DNA of 64,000 nucleotides from assembly GCA_046330455.1 (NCBI GenBank), contig JAXLSU010000003.1, positions 186,001 to 250,000 of the forward strand, given 5' to 3'. Positions 8,407 through 15,594 of this stretch are shown in pieces. Source of the DNA: CAVQXR01 sp046330455 (GTDB taxonomy: Bacteria > Actinomycetota > Thermoleophilia > Gaiellales > Gaiellaceae). The notes beneath the pieces were generated by a model. It searched no databases. It was given only the letters and a program-made list of their open reading frames with translations, and was not told the DNA's origin. A program made the translations under genes and the position numbers. The first letter of the stretch is position 1. Each line of letters begins with the position of its first letter.

Positions 8407-9451
8407 CCGAGAGATCGACCTCCTGGTAGGGGACCGAGCAGGGGTTGCCGGGAGCGACCCACATCCTGCCGGCACCGACGTCGCACACCATCGAGAAGAG
8501 CACCGCGGACGCCTCCGGATCATCGGCGGGCACGGGGTGGAGGCAGACGGCGTCCGGTGTCGCCTCGTGGTCTGCGAGCAGCCCCATGACGTCCTCGACC
8601 GTGCGTGGCGGTCGCGCCGCGACGAGCGCAGCGAGCCGTTCGTACCGGCCTGTGCTCCCGGCGCTCGGGGCAGGCGCATCCGTCGCGAGCGCGGGATCGA
8701 GGTAGTGGTTCGTGTGGATACCCGGACCGTCGACGACGGCGAGCCGCGTCGCGGTCGTCTCGATGCTCAGAGCGTCGCCTCCACGAAAGGCGAGCACGTG
8801 CGCGTACCCGCCGGCGCGCCCTTCCACCCCGGCTCGCCGGATCGCATCGGCCCGGTCGGCGGCGTCCAGCGAATGGCGCGAGAGGAACACGCGAGGGATT
8901 CCGAGCCGATCGTCGTCGGCGACGAGGGAGTCGATCCCCTGGGCGGTGCCGTGGGCGTTCATGCCGACCGCCGGCAGGTAACAGGCGATCGTCGGCGAGA
9001 TACAGGCCGAGCGTCCGTCGGTCGGACGCTCGACGACGAGCGCCGCCGAGCCGCCGTCACCCGCATACCACTGCTCGTTGTGTCCGAGCAGCGTCGTCTC
9101 ACCCGTCGAGACCGTGATCGTGGAGCACCGCTCAGGCAGGTGTGCATGCGGGGCCTCGAGCAGGGGGTCGAGCTCCTCGAGGGCGTTGAGCGCGAACAGC
9201 TCCCAGAAGTCGACCTCCGCGCCAATCGCCATTCCCTCCACCTGGGCGACGAGGTCGGAAAGCCCGTCGATCGTCGCGTCGCGATAGGGGGTCAGCACCC
9301 GCGGCAGATCGCGCACCGGCAGGCCGAGCTCCGCGAAGCGCGTCCGATGGAACGCGACGCAGCGGTCGATCTCGTCGCCGAGCGACCGCCCGATCGTCTC
9401 CCCTCTCGTGAACGCGTCGCCCTCGGCCGTGATGGTTCGCAACTCCAGCAT
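8396..9451 (-). CDS. C45-family autoproteolytic acyltransferase/hydrolase
   Basis: 351-residue Ntn-hydrolase related to isopenicillin N acyltransferase and acid-ceramidase-like amidases. The likely self-cleavage nucleophile is Cys about 109 in PERCSTITV, followed by the strand TTLLGHNEQWY with the conserved N/E/W segment. Such proteins release a beta subunit with N-terminal Cys and act on linear amide bonds. Its neighbours are an S66 peptidase and the opp importer, so a role in degrading imported N-acyl amino acids or peptides is plausible but inferred. A CATAAT box six bases before the ATG points to a leaderless transcript that may read through the whole block. Confidence 0.75.
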   Translation of the reverse strand: MLELRTITAEGDAFTRGETIGRSLGDEIDRCVAFHRTRFAELGLPVRDLPRVLTPYRDATIDGLSDLVAQVEGMAIGAEVDFWELFALNALEELDPLLEAPHAHLPERCSTITVSTGETTLLGHNEQWYAGDGGSAALVVERPTDGRSACISPTIACYLPAVGMNAHGTAQGIDSLVADDDRLGIPRVFLSRHSLDAADRADAIRRAGVEGRAGGYAHVLAFRGGDALSIETTATRLAVVDGPGIHTNHYLDPALATDAPAPSAGSTGRYERLAALVAARPPRTVEDVMGLLADHEATPDAVCLHPVPADDPEASAVLFSMVCDVGAGRMWVAPGNPCSVPYQEVDLSDVH

Positions 9452-9457
9452 CGCGCG

Positions 9458-9463
9458 ATTATG
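9458..9463 (-). promoter_or_regulatory. -10 box of the C45/S66 gene pair (leaderless)
   Basis: CATAAT on the minus strand ends six bases before the ATG at 9451, so transcription would begin at or next to the start codon. No clear -35 is visible. Confidence 0.55.
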
Positions 9464-9573
9464 CGCATGCGGGCGGCTCCCGGGCGAGACGAGAGGGCCT
9501 GCGGGCGGATCCCCGATCCGGCGTATTCAGGTTTGCCGCCTTTCGTCCGATGCAGGAGACGGAGGAAATTCGG

Positions 9574-9783
9574 ATGGTTGTCTGCTTCTCCTGCGGTGCG
9601 CGGCTCGACGCAAATCACGCCTGTCCCGGGCCCGTCACCCCGACCCCGCGCGGCGGAGACGGCGATCGCGCTGCGGGCTGCGAGAACGGCGCCGACCGAC
9701 CGGTGCTGACGCTGATCCGGACGCTACCGACGATTCCGACCCTGTTCGACCAGTCGGACCCGCCGCCGGTCAGCGCTGCCTGA
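9574..9783 (+). CDS. Small hypothetical protein with a CxxC zinc-ribbon-like knuckle
   Basis: 69 residues. The N-terminus carries CFSCGARLDANHAC, resembling half of a zinc ribbon, followed by a Pro/Asp-rich tail with one more Cys and no recognisable fold. GGAGG lies a few bases before the ATG at 9574, which is preferred to the ATG at 9550. The gene fills most of the space between the C45 gene and ygfZ. I do not recognise a family; it could be a chance open frame, although the RBS and the Cys spacing argue for a real gene. Confidence 0.4.
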   Translation: MVVCFSCGARLDANHACPGPVTPTPRGGDGDRAAGCENGADRPVLTLIRTLPTIPTLFDQSDPPPVSAA

Positions 9784-9843
9784 GCAACGGGGCCACGCGC
9801 ACCCGTCGAGTTCTCCCGGCGCGGGAGCGAGGCGCCGGATTCG

Positions 9844-9849
9844 TAAACT
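9844..9849 (+). promoter_or_regulatory. -10 box of ygfZ (leaderless)
   Basis: TAAACT ends eight bases before the ygfZ ATG at 9858. Confidence 0.5.
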
Positions 9850-9857
9850 GGGTGGCG

Positions 9858-10691
9858 ATGGCTGCCGTGACAGACGGGGTCGCCGTCGCCTGGCGGCCGA
9901 GAGCCTACGTCCGGATCGCCGGGCCGCAGGCTGCGGACCATCTTCAGCGCATGGTCTCGAACGACGTGCTCGCGCTCGCTCCGGGCGAGTCGTGCGAGGC
10001 GCTCCTGCTCACCGCGAAGGCGCGGGTGATCGCGCCGCTCGTGGTGCTGCGCCGGGCGGCTGACGACTTCCTGCTGATCACCGAGCCCGAGCTGGGCGCT
10101 GTCGTGTCGGCAGAGCTTCTGCGCACGCGCTTCGCTGCCCGGTGCGAGCTCGCGCTCGAGGAGCATCGGTCGCTCGTCGTGCTCGGCCCGGATGCGGTCG
10201 CTCCGGACGGCGTCGTCGCGCTCGCCTGTGACGACTACGGGGTCGGGGGGCTCGAGCTCCTCGATGCCACCGTGCCGGAGGGAGCCCGGGAGCTTCCGGA
10301 AGACGAGCTCGAGCGGCGTCGCATCGCCGCCGGCACGCCCCGGTTCGGTCGCGAGGTCGACGAGCGCGTCCTGCCGGCCGAGGCCGGCTTCGTCGATCGG
10401 GCGGTGAGCTTCACGAAGGGCTGCTACCCGGGCCAGGAGCCGATCGCGCGGCTCCGGTATCGCGGCCACGTCAACCGCGAGCTGCGCGTCCTGCGCATCG
10501 AGACCCGGGAGCTTCCGGCGTTCGATACCGAGATCGTCCACGACGGCAGGGCGGTCGGCCGGGTGACGAGCGCGGCCCCGGACACCGACAGCGTGATCGC
10601 GCTCGGCTACGTCCGGGTCGAGGTGCCGCCCGATGCCCGGCTCTCGGTCGGTGGGGCCGCCGCTACAATGACGCCTCCCTCGCGCCCGTAG
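9858..10691 (+). CDS. ygfZ: YgfZ/GcvT-like folate-binding Fe-S assembly protein
   Basis: 277-residue member of the COG0354 family related to the glycine-cleavage T protein. The diagnostic motif KGCYPGQE occurs at residues 187-194, with the conserved Cys that family members need for repair or assembly of certain iron-sulfur enzymes. The N-terminal half (YVRIAGPQAADHLQRMVSND) matches the folate-binding core. This window encodes several Fe-S enzymes (MqnE, MqnC, class I fumarase, APS reductase), but no direct link is visible. The stop codon TAG is bases 8-10 of the following tRNA gene, an overlap of ten bases. Confidence 0.9.
   Translation: MAAVTDGVAVAWRPRAYVRIAGPQAADHLQRMVSNDVLALAPGESCEALLLTAKARVIAPLVVLRRAADDFLLITEPELGAVVSAELLRTRFAARCELALEEHRSLVVLGPDAVAPDGVVALACDDYGVGGLELLDATVPEGARELPEDELERRRIAAGTPRFGREVDERVLPAEAGFVDRAVSFTKGCYPGQEPIARLRYRGHVNRELRVLRIETRELPAFDTEIVHDGRAVGRVTSAAPDTDSVIALGYVRVEVPPDARLSVGGAAATMTPPSRP
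10664..10669 (+). promoter_or_regulatory. -10 box of tRNA-Arg inside the ygfZ 3' end
   Basis: TACAAT lies 12 bases before the first base of the mature tRNA and within the ygfZ coding sequence. The -35 region is poor. Confidence 0.55.
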
Positions 10692-10754
10692 CTCAGGGGA
10701 TAGAGCGCAGCCCTGCGGAGGCTGAGGCCAGAGGTTCGAATCCTCTCGGGCGCA
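10682..10754 (+). tRNA. tRNA-Arg, anticodon GCG
   Basis: A 73-base cloverleaf reads through cleanly: acceptor GCGCCCG/CGGGCGC, T8-A9, D arm GCTC/GAGC, anticodon stem CAGCC/GGCTG with loop CTGCGGA, a five-base variable loop, T arm AGAGG-TTCGAAT-CCTCT and discriminator A. The anticodon GCG reads CGC (and CGU by wobble). CCA is not encoded. The first ten bases overlap the end of ygfZ. Most bacteria read this box with an ACG (inosine) tRNA, so GCG is unusual. Confidence 0.95.
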
Positions 10755-10774
10755 TAGGAATCGGCCCGACTCGA

Positions 10775-10835
10775 GGGCCGGATGAGATCCGGCCCCTGCA
10801 AGGACCGGTCGTAGGGGCGGGATCTCATCCCGCCC
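10775..10835. repeat. Inverted pair of REP-like hairpins (REPIN-type unit)
   Basis: Two 9-bp-stem, 3-base-loop hairpins stand head to head: 10775-10795 (stem GGGCCGGAT, loop GAG) and 10815-10835 (stem GGGCGGGAT, loop CTC). Each has a GYAGG-type tail facing the other (CCTGC at 10794-10798, GTAGG at 10811-10815). The reverse complement of the first matches the second except at a few compensated positions. Relatives occur at 44746, 49266, 54305 and 61874. Confidence 0.75.
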
Positions 10836-10851
10836 GGCAACCGGAGGAACC

Positions 10852-11790
10852 GTGGCGCTCTATCTGACCGAAGCGGACGTCGATTCGCTCCTGACTGCCG
10901 CCGACGCCGTGGAGGCGGTCGAGGGGTGCTTCAGGCGGATGGCGGCCGGCTCGGTCGAGCTGCTTCCACGGACGAGGCTCGGGCTCGACGGCGGCCGCCT
11001 GAACGTGATGGGCGCCGTCGATCAGGAGCTCGGTGTCTCGGGAATCAAGACCTACACCTCGTTCGGCAACGCGCGCAGCGCCGTGATCGTGCTGTTTGCC
11101 GCCGATCGATCCGAGACGCTCGCGGTGATCGAGGCCCACGGGCTCGGGCAGCGCCGGACGGGGGCCGCGAGCGGCGTTGCCGCCCGCCATCTGGCCCGTC
11201 CGGGCGCCCGCAGCCTGGGAGTGATCGGCTGCGGCGTCCAGGCCCGGAGCCAGATCGAGTCGATCCGGGTTGCCGTCCCGTCGCTCGAGCGCGTCGTCGT
11301 CTACTGTCGCGACGAGGCGCGCCGTGCTGTGTTCGCGCGGAGCGTGGGCGCCGAGGCGGGCGAGTACGGCACCGACGCAGCCGAGCAGGACGTCGTCGTC
11401 ACGATCACGAGCTCGCGCGATCCGGTCCTGCGGGGCGACTGGCTACGGCCGGGCACCACCGTGATCGCGGCGGGCGCGAACCGGCGGGAGGCCCGTGAGC
11501 TCGACAACGCCGTCCTCGAGCGCGCCTCGTTCGTGTGCTGCGACTCGGTTGCCCAGGCGAGGGACGAGGCCGCAGACCTCATCGAGCCCGTCGGCCAGGG
11601 CGTGCTCGACTGGCTCGAGGTGCACGAGCTGTCCGGCGTCGTGTCAGGGGAGCTCCAGGCCCGGCAGCGCGACGTCGACGTCGTCCTCTTCAAGAGCCTC
11701 GGGATCGCCCCGGAGGACCTCGCTGTCGCCGCCCTGGTCGTCGAACGCGCCCGCGAGCGCGGCGTCGGCATCGAGGTCGGGTCGGTCTAG
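10852..11790 (+). CDS. Ornithine cyclodeaminase / mu-crystallin family dehydrogenase
   Basis: 312 residues. The N-terminal dimerisation and substrate domain is followed by a Rossmann nucleotide-binding motif GVIGCGVQARSQIE at about residues 122-135 and the family motif AAGANRREARELD. Family members include NAD-dependent ornithine cyclodeaminase, alanine dehydrogenase of the archaeal type, and pyrroline-2-carboxylate reductases, so the exact reaction is open. The GTG start has a clear GGAGGA six bases upstream, unlike many neighbours. It is monocistronic, between the REP pair and a convergent small gene. Confidence 0.85.
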   Translation: MALYLTEADVDSLLTAADAVEAVEGCFRRMAAGSVELLPRTRLGLDGGRLNVMGAVDQELGVSGIKTYTSFGNARSAVIVLFAADRSETLAVIEAHGLGQRRTGAASGVAARHLARPGARSLGVIGCGVQARSQIESIRVAVPSLERVVVYCRDEARRAVFARSVGAEAGEYGTDAAEQDVVVTITSSRDPVLRGDWLRPGTTVIAAGANRREARELDNAVLERASFVCCDSVAQARDEAADLIEPVGQGVLDWLEVHELSGVVSGELQARQRDVDVVLFKSLGIAPEDLAVAALVVERARERGVGIEVGSV

Positions 11791-11815
11791 TTCGCTCGAT
11801 CGCGGACGCGGTCGC

Positions 11816-12067
11816 TCAGGGCTGATCGCTCGCCTGCGCTGTGTGCTCGCCCACGGCCCGGATCACGTCCGGCCGCTGCAGCAGTCGCTGGATCTGGTCG
11901 TCGCTCGCGCGGTTGCGCAGGTAGGGATCGTCGGAGATGTCCTCGATCGTCCGGCCGAGCCCATGCTCACGGATGACGTAGGCGGCCAGCTGGTCGTCGC
12001 GCGACCCGCGTGAGGTCAGCTCCGAGAACGGGTTGCGAAAGCGGAAGAAGCGCGACAGGCGTCCCAC
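11816..12067 (-). CDS. Small conserved-looking hypothetical protein
   Basis: 83 residues, basic at the N-terminus (SRFFRFRNPFSEL) and helical-looking afterwards, with acidic ISDDPYLRNRASDDQIQRLL; no membrane segment, no Cys. I do not recognise the family. The GTG start at 12067 is preferred because TAGAAT lies seven bases before it. It is divergent from the next unknown gene, and their two leaderless promoters lie 32-37 bases apart. Confidence 0.55.
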   Translation of the reverse strand: MGRLSRFFRFRNPFSELTSRGSRDDQLAAYVIREHGLGRTIEDISDDPYLRNRASDDQIQRLLQRPDVIRAVGEHTAQASDQP

Positions 12068-12074
12068 GCCGGCG

Positions 12075-12080
12075 ATTCTA
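12075..12080 (-). promoter_or_regulatory. -10 box of the 83-residue gene (leaderless)
   Basis: TAGAAT on the minus strand, seven bases before GTG at 12067. Confidence 0.55.
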
Positions 12081-12111
12081 CCGTCAGCAGGCCCGGGGAT
12101 CGCCGAGGGAC

Positions 12112-12117
12112 TATCCT
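12112..12117 (+). promoter_or_regulatory. -10 box of the 117-residue gene (leaderless)
   Basis: TATCCT, eight bases before GTG at 12126. Confidence 0.5.
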
Positions 12118-12125
12118 TGAGCCCC

Positions 12126-12479
12126 GTGAAGCAGCAGTCGTCCAGCGCGATGCGGTTTGCCGAGCGCGTGCTCCACGGGGTCGACGACGACGGCTCGAGC
12201 CAGGAGATCGTGATCTGGATCGAGCGCCGACCGGGTGCGGTCTGGGCCGTGGGTCGTGCGATCAACCCCCACAACCGGAGCATCCCGGAGCCGCTGCCGG
12301 ACGACTACGTGTTCGACGGCTACGAGCTCGAGGACGCCCTCGACGCGGCGAACACCGCCCTCAGCGACGACCGGACGGTGTCGGCCGAGGAGGGCGTCGA
12401 CGAGAGCCTCGCCCCGTTCACGGCCGACGAGCTGCTGCGGCCGCTCGAGCGGTGGTTCTTCGGGCATCCGCCCACGTAG
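12126..12479 (+). CDS. Hypothetical protein, 117 residues
   Basis: Acidic soluble protein with no signal peptide or membrane segment. Visible elements are a beta-rich start (QEIVIWIERRPGAVWAVGRA), then DYVFDGYELEDALDAANTAL and a helical C-terminus ending LERWFFGHPP. I do not recognise a family and assign no function. The GTG at 12126 is chosen from the TATCCT box eight bases upstream. It converges on the DtxR-family gene, with only four bases between the two stops. Confidence 0.65.
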   Translation: MKQQSSSAMRFAERVLHGVDDDGSSQEIVIWIERRPGAVWAVGRAINPHNRSIPEPLPDDYVFDGYELEDALDAANTALSDDRTVSAEEGVDESLAPFTADELLRPLERWFFGHPPT

Positions 12480-12483
12480 CTGC

Positions 12484-13143
12484 TCAGGCGACGCCGATCT
12501 GGTCGGCGAGCTCCCGCGAGATCGCGCGCTCCGACCCCGAGACCCTGACCGTGAGCGGGCCGCGAAACGGGGCGGTCGCGAGCATCTCGACGCGATTGCC
12601 CGGGACGAGGGAGAGCTCCGACAGGTAGCGCAGCAGCTCGGGATCGCCGTCGGGAACACGCCGCACCACTGCCTTCTCGCCCGCATCGAGATCGCCGAGC
12701 GGCCGGAAGCGTGTTTGGTCGAGATTCAGGGCGGCGTCCGGGATCGGGTCGCCGTGGGGGTCGTGGGTGGGGAATCCGAGCGAGCTGTCGATGCGCGCCT
12801 CGAGCTCCTCCGAGAGCGCATGCTCCAGCCGGTCGGCCTCGGCGTGGACGGCGTCGATCGAGAGTCCGAGGGTCTCGGCCAGGTACTGCTCGAGCAGCCG
12901 ATGGTGGCGGATCACCTCGAGCGCGACCCGCTCGCCGGCGTCGGTGAGCACGACACCCCTGTACCGAGCGTGCTCGGCGAGCCCGAGCGCCGAGAGCTTC
13001 TTCAGCATCGCGGTGGCCGACGAGGGCGCGACGTGCATGCGCCGGGCGATCCGGGTCGTCGTTGCCCGGCCGTTCTCGGCCTGGAGCTTGTAGATCTCCT
13101 TGAGGTAGTCCTGAATCGCCTCGCTGAGCTCGAGCCTCGACAC
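12484..13143 (-). CDS. DtxR/IdeR/MntR-family metal-dependent repressor
   Basis: 219 residues in the three-domain layout of DtxR/IdeR: N-terminal winged helix (AIQDYLKEIYKLQAENGRAT through TTRIARRMHVAPSSATAML), a central metal-binding and dimerisation domain (HHRLLEQYLAETLGL and HALSEELEARID), and a C-terminal FeoA/SH3-like domain (LSLVPGNRVEML). Such proteins bind Fe(II) or Mn(II) and repress uptake genes. Whether iron or manganese is sensed cannot be read here. Its start is leaderless (TAGACT, seven bases upstream) and divergent from mqnD, so it could also influence menaquinone synthesis; that is speculation. Confidence 0.9.
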   Translation of the reverse strand: MSRLELSEAIQDYLKEIYKLQAENGRATTTRIARRMHVAPSSATAMLKKLSALGLAEHARYRGVVLTDAGERVALEVIRHHRLLEQYLAETLGLSIDAVHAEADRLEHALSEELEARIDSSLGFPTHDPHGDPIPDAALNLDQTRFRPLGDLDAGEKAVVRRVPDGDPELLRYLSELSLVPGNRVEMLATAPFRGPLTVRVSGSERAISRELADQIGVA

Positions 13144-13150
13144 CGTTCAG

Positions 13151-13156
13151 AGTCTA
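13151..13156 (-). promoter_or_regulatory. -10 box of the DtxR-family gene (leaderless)
   Basis: TAGACT on the minus strand, seven bases before GTG at 13143. Confidence 0.55.
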
Positions 13157-13220
13157 GAGAGAGCGCCGTGCGGTTCGGCCCGCGGGAGGTCAGGGTGCCT
13201 GGTACGGTCCGGCGCTTCCG

Positions 13221-14045
13221 ATGCGGATCCGTCTCGGCCACAGCCCCGATCCGGACGATGCGTTCATGTTCTGGGCGCTCGCGACCGGCCGGCTCGATCC
13301 GGACGAGTTCGAGCTCGAGCTCGTCCACGAGGACATCCAGACGCTGAACGAGTGGGCGCAGGAGGGACGGCTCGAGGTCACGGCGATCTCGCTCCACACC
13401 TACCCGTTCGTCCAGGGTCGGTACATGCTGCTGCCCCACGGTGCGAGCTTCGGTTCCGGCTACGGCCCGGTCGTCGTGTCGCGCCGCCCGCTGACGCACG
13501 CCGAGCTGCTTGCGACCGAGATCGTCGTGCCCGGCCGGCAGACGACGGCATTCCTGGCCCTGCGCCTGTGCCTCGGCGAGGAGTTCTCCTACCGCGTGCT
13601 GCCGTTCGACCGGATCCTCGGCGAGGTCTCGTCGGGCCGGGCGGAGGCCGGGCTGATCATCCACGAGGGCCAGCTGACGTACGGGCTCCACGGCCTGACG
13701 AAGGTGATCGACCTCGGCGAGTGGTGGATGCTCGAGACGGGGCTGCCGCTGCCGCTCGGCGTCAACGCGGCCCGGCGCGACCTCGGCGTCCACCTCGGCC
13801 CGCTGTCGGCCCTGATCGGGCGGTCGATCGGGGAAGGGCTCGCCCACCGCCAGGAGGCTCTCGAGTACGCCCTCCAGTTCGGCCGCGACCTCGACCGCAA
13901 CCTCGCCGACAGGTTCGTCGGCATGTACGTCAACGAGCTGACCGAGGACTACGGCGAGGAGGGCCGGCAGGCCGTCGCCGAGCTGCTCCGCCGGGGCGAG
14001 GCGATCGGGGCGTTCCCGGAACCTGTTCGCATCGAGTTCGTGTAG
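13221..14045 (+). CDS. mqnD: 1,4-dihydroxy-6-naphthoate synthase (futalosine pathway)
   Basis: 274-residue MqnD. The N-terminus IRLGHSPDPDDAFMFWAL is diagnostic; it continues with the periplasmic-binding-protein-like fold (EVTAISLHTYPFV, SGRAEAGLIIHEGQLTY). The enzyme converts cyclic dehypoxanthine futalosine to 1,4-dihydroxy-6-naphthoate in the cytosol. The other pathway genes mqnA, mqnE and mqnC are 29-32 kb downstream, so mqnD is unlinked from the main block. A TACGGT box 12 bases before the ATG is a possible -10. The stop is eight bases from a convergent gene. Confidence 0.95.
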   Translation: MRIRLGHSPDPDDAFMFWALATGRLDPDEFELELVHEDIQTLNEWAQEGRLEVTAISLHTYPFVQGRYMLLPHGASFGSGYGPVVVSRRPLTHAELLATEIVVPGRQTTAFLALRLCLGEEFSYRVLPFDRILGEVSSGRAEAGLIIHEGQLTYGLHGLTKVIDLGEWWMLETGLPLPLGVNAARRDLGVHLGPLSALIGRSIGEGLAHRQEALEYALQFGRDLDRNLADRFVGMYVNELTEDYGEEGRQAVAELLRRGEAIGAFPEPVRIEFV

Positions 14046-14053
14046 GGCGGTCG

Positions 14054-14815
14054 CTACCCGCGACGTCCGACCACCCTGGCCGTCGCTGCCCAGCCGGCGA
14101 TCGTCCACGCAAGAAGCACCGCCCAGGAGCCGGCGGCGTTCGTGACGAGGCCGTCGCTCAGCGAGTCCCGGATCACGACGCCCATGTGGTAGAAGGGCAG
14201 CACCCGGTTCATGTCGACGAGCCAGTCGGGGTACTGGGAGGCCGGAAACGTGAGCGGGCAGAACAGGAGCACGAAGAAGAGCAGCACGTTCGTCACGAGG
14301 TTCGTGATCATCGGGTTTGGGATCAGGTACGCGAGGCCCGATCCGACGGACGCCGCCATGAGGCCCGTGAGCAGCACCGCGGGCACGACGAGCGGCGACA
14401 CGTCGAGCGCGACGTCGTAACGCCAGGCCGTCACGACGAGCGCGAGCACGGTGCCGGGGATCGCGAGCGCCGTGAACAGCGTGAACGCTGCCGAGACGGC
14501 CGCGAGGCGTGGCACGGGGAGCGACCACGTGAAGTCGGCGGTGCCCGAGATCTTCTCCTCCCCGATGATGTTCGGAACGACGACGAATCCGACGGGAATG
14601 AGCGCGAGGGCCGGGATGCCGGTAGCGATGTAGAGGGCGGTCTCCGCCGGGACGGTTCCGAAGTAGAAGCCGTACATGATCGCCGTGCCCGCGCCGACGA
14701 AGACCTGGACGACGAGGAAGAGCGGCAGCCACAGGCGGAGGCTCGCGGCGTCGAGGCGCAGCATCGACGCGTAGCCGCCGAGCCAGTAGCCCACGCCGGA
14801 GCGTGTCCCGGTCAT
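14054..14815 (-). CDS. ABC exporter permease (paralogue of the next gene)
   Basis: 253-residue integral membrane protein with about six hydrophobic segments and little soluble sequence. It aligns along its length with the gene immediately upstream: both have GYASML/AYRSML near the start, DFTWSLPVPR/DFLWSLPVPR in the first cytoplasmic loop, and PLTFP/PVTFP plus PDWL near the end. The pair probably forms a heterodimeric ABC-2 type export channel. The ATG overlaps the upstream stop (ATGA). The substrate is unknown. Confidence 0.8.
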   Translation of the reverse strand: MTGTRSGVGYWLGGYASMLRLDAASLRLWLPLFLVVQVFVGAGTAIMYGFYFGTVPAETALYIATGIPALALIPVGFVVVPNIIGEEKISGTADFTWSLPVPRLAAVSAAFTLFTALAIPGTVLALVVTAWRYDVALDVSPLVVPAVLLTGLMAASVGSGLAYLIPNPMITNLVTNVLLFFVLLFCPLTFPASQYPDWLVDMNRVLPFYHMGVVIRDSLSDGLVTNAAGSWAVLLAWTIAGWAATARVVGRRG

Positions 14816-15594
14816 CCCCGCCGCCCCAGCACCCATACGGTCACCGCCGTCGAGGTCGCCAGCCAGGCTAGCAGCACGGCATAGGCCCGCCCGACGCCGG
14901 TGACCAGCCCATCGGTGAGGGCGTCACGAACGACGGTGGCCATGGCGCCGAAGGGGAGGAACCGGTTCAGCTCCGCGAGCCAGTCCGGGAGCTGGTCGGG
15001 CGGGAACGTGACCGGCGCGAATCCGATCGCGAAGAACAGGACGAGCTGGGTGACGAGGACGGTCGCGGTCGGTCTCGGGAGCGCGTGCGCGAGCGCGTAC
15101 CCGGTCAGGGTCGCCGTGGCGACCGTGAGCCCGAACGCGGGGACGATCGCCGCCGAGATGCTGAGGTCGAGGTCGTAGCGGACCTCGGCGACGACCAGGG
15201 CGACGACCAGGCCGGGGATGCCGAACAGGACGTTGACCGTCAGCCACGAGAGCGCTGCGACCGTGCGCGGGACCGGGAGCGACCACAGGAAGTCGTAGGT
15301 GTGGGCGAGCTTCTGGCCGGCGACGAGCTGGGGACCGATCACGAGGCCGACGAGGATCAGTCCGAGGACGGGGACGCCGGTCGACAGGTAGAGCGCGGCG
15401 CGGTCGGGGATCTCCTCGAAGAAGAGCCCGACGCCGACGACGAAGCCGGCTCCGATCAGCACCTGGACGGCGAGCATCACCGGGAGGACGAGGCGCAGGC
15501 TCGCGAGGTCCCAGCACAGCATCGAACGGTAGGCGGCGAGCCAGTACGCGGGCCCTGCGCGCGGCGAGGCAAGCAGCTGCGGTCCGGCGGCCAT
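14812..15594 (-). CDS. ABC exporter permease
   Basis: 260-residue polytopic protein, the tandem paralogue of the downstream gene, with conserved DFLWSLPVPR, APVTFPPDQLPDWL and RDALTDGLVT segments. The start at 15594 shares one base with the stop of the ATPase gene (TGATG), so ATPase and both permeases are translationally linked. Probable efflux of a lipid, drug or peptide; the substrate is not deducible. Confidence 0.8.
   Translation of the reverse strand: MAAGPQLLASPRAGPAYWLAAYRSMLCWDLASLRLVLPVMLAVQVLIGAGFVVGVGLFFEEIPDRAALYLSTGVPVLGLILVGLVIGPQLVAGQKLAHTYDFLWSLPVPRTVAALSWLTVNVLFGIPGLVVALVVAEVRYDLDLSISAAIVPAFGLTVATATLTGYALAHALPRPTATVLVTQLVLFFAIGFAPVTFPPDQLPDWLAELNRFLPFGAMATVVRDALTDGLVTGVGRAYAVLLAWLATSTAVTVWVLGRRG

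Noticed and set aside
10682..10851. tRNA-Arg 3' end as a possible phage or island attachment site
   Set aside because: No integrase, no repeated tRNA 3' fragment and no change of gene style downstream; the adjacent structure is the REP pair.
13002..14732. Minus-strand frame of over 500 codons antisense to mqnD
   Set aside because: mqnD on the other strand is a clear family match; the antisense frame has no motifs and mixes shadows of several genes.
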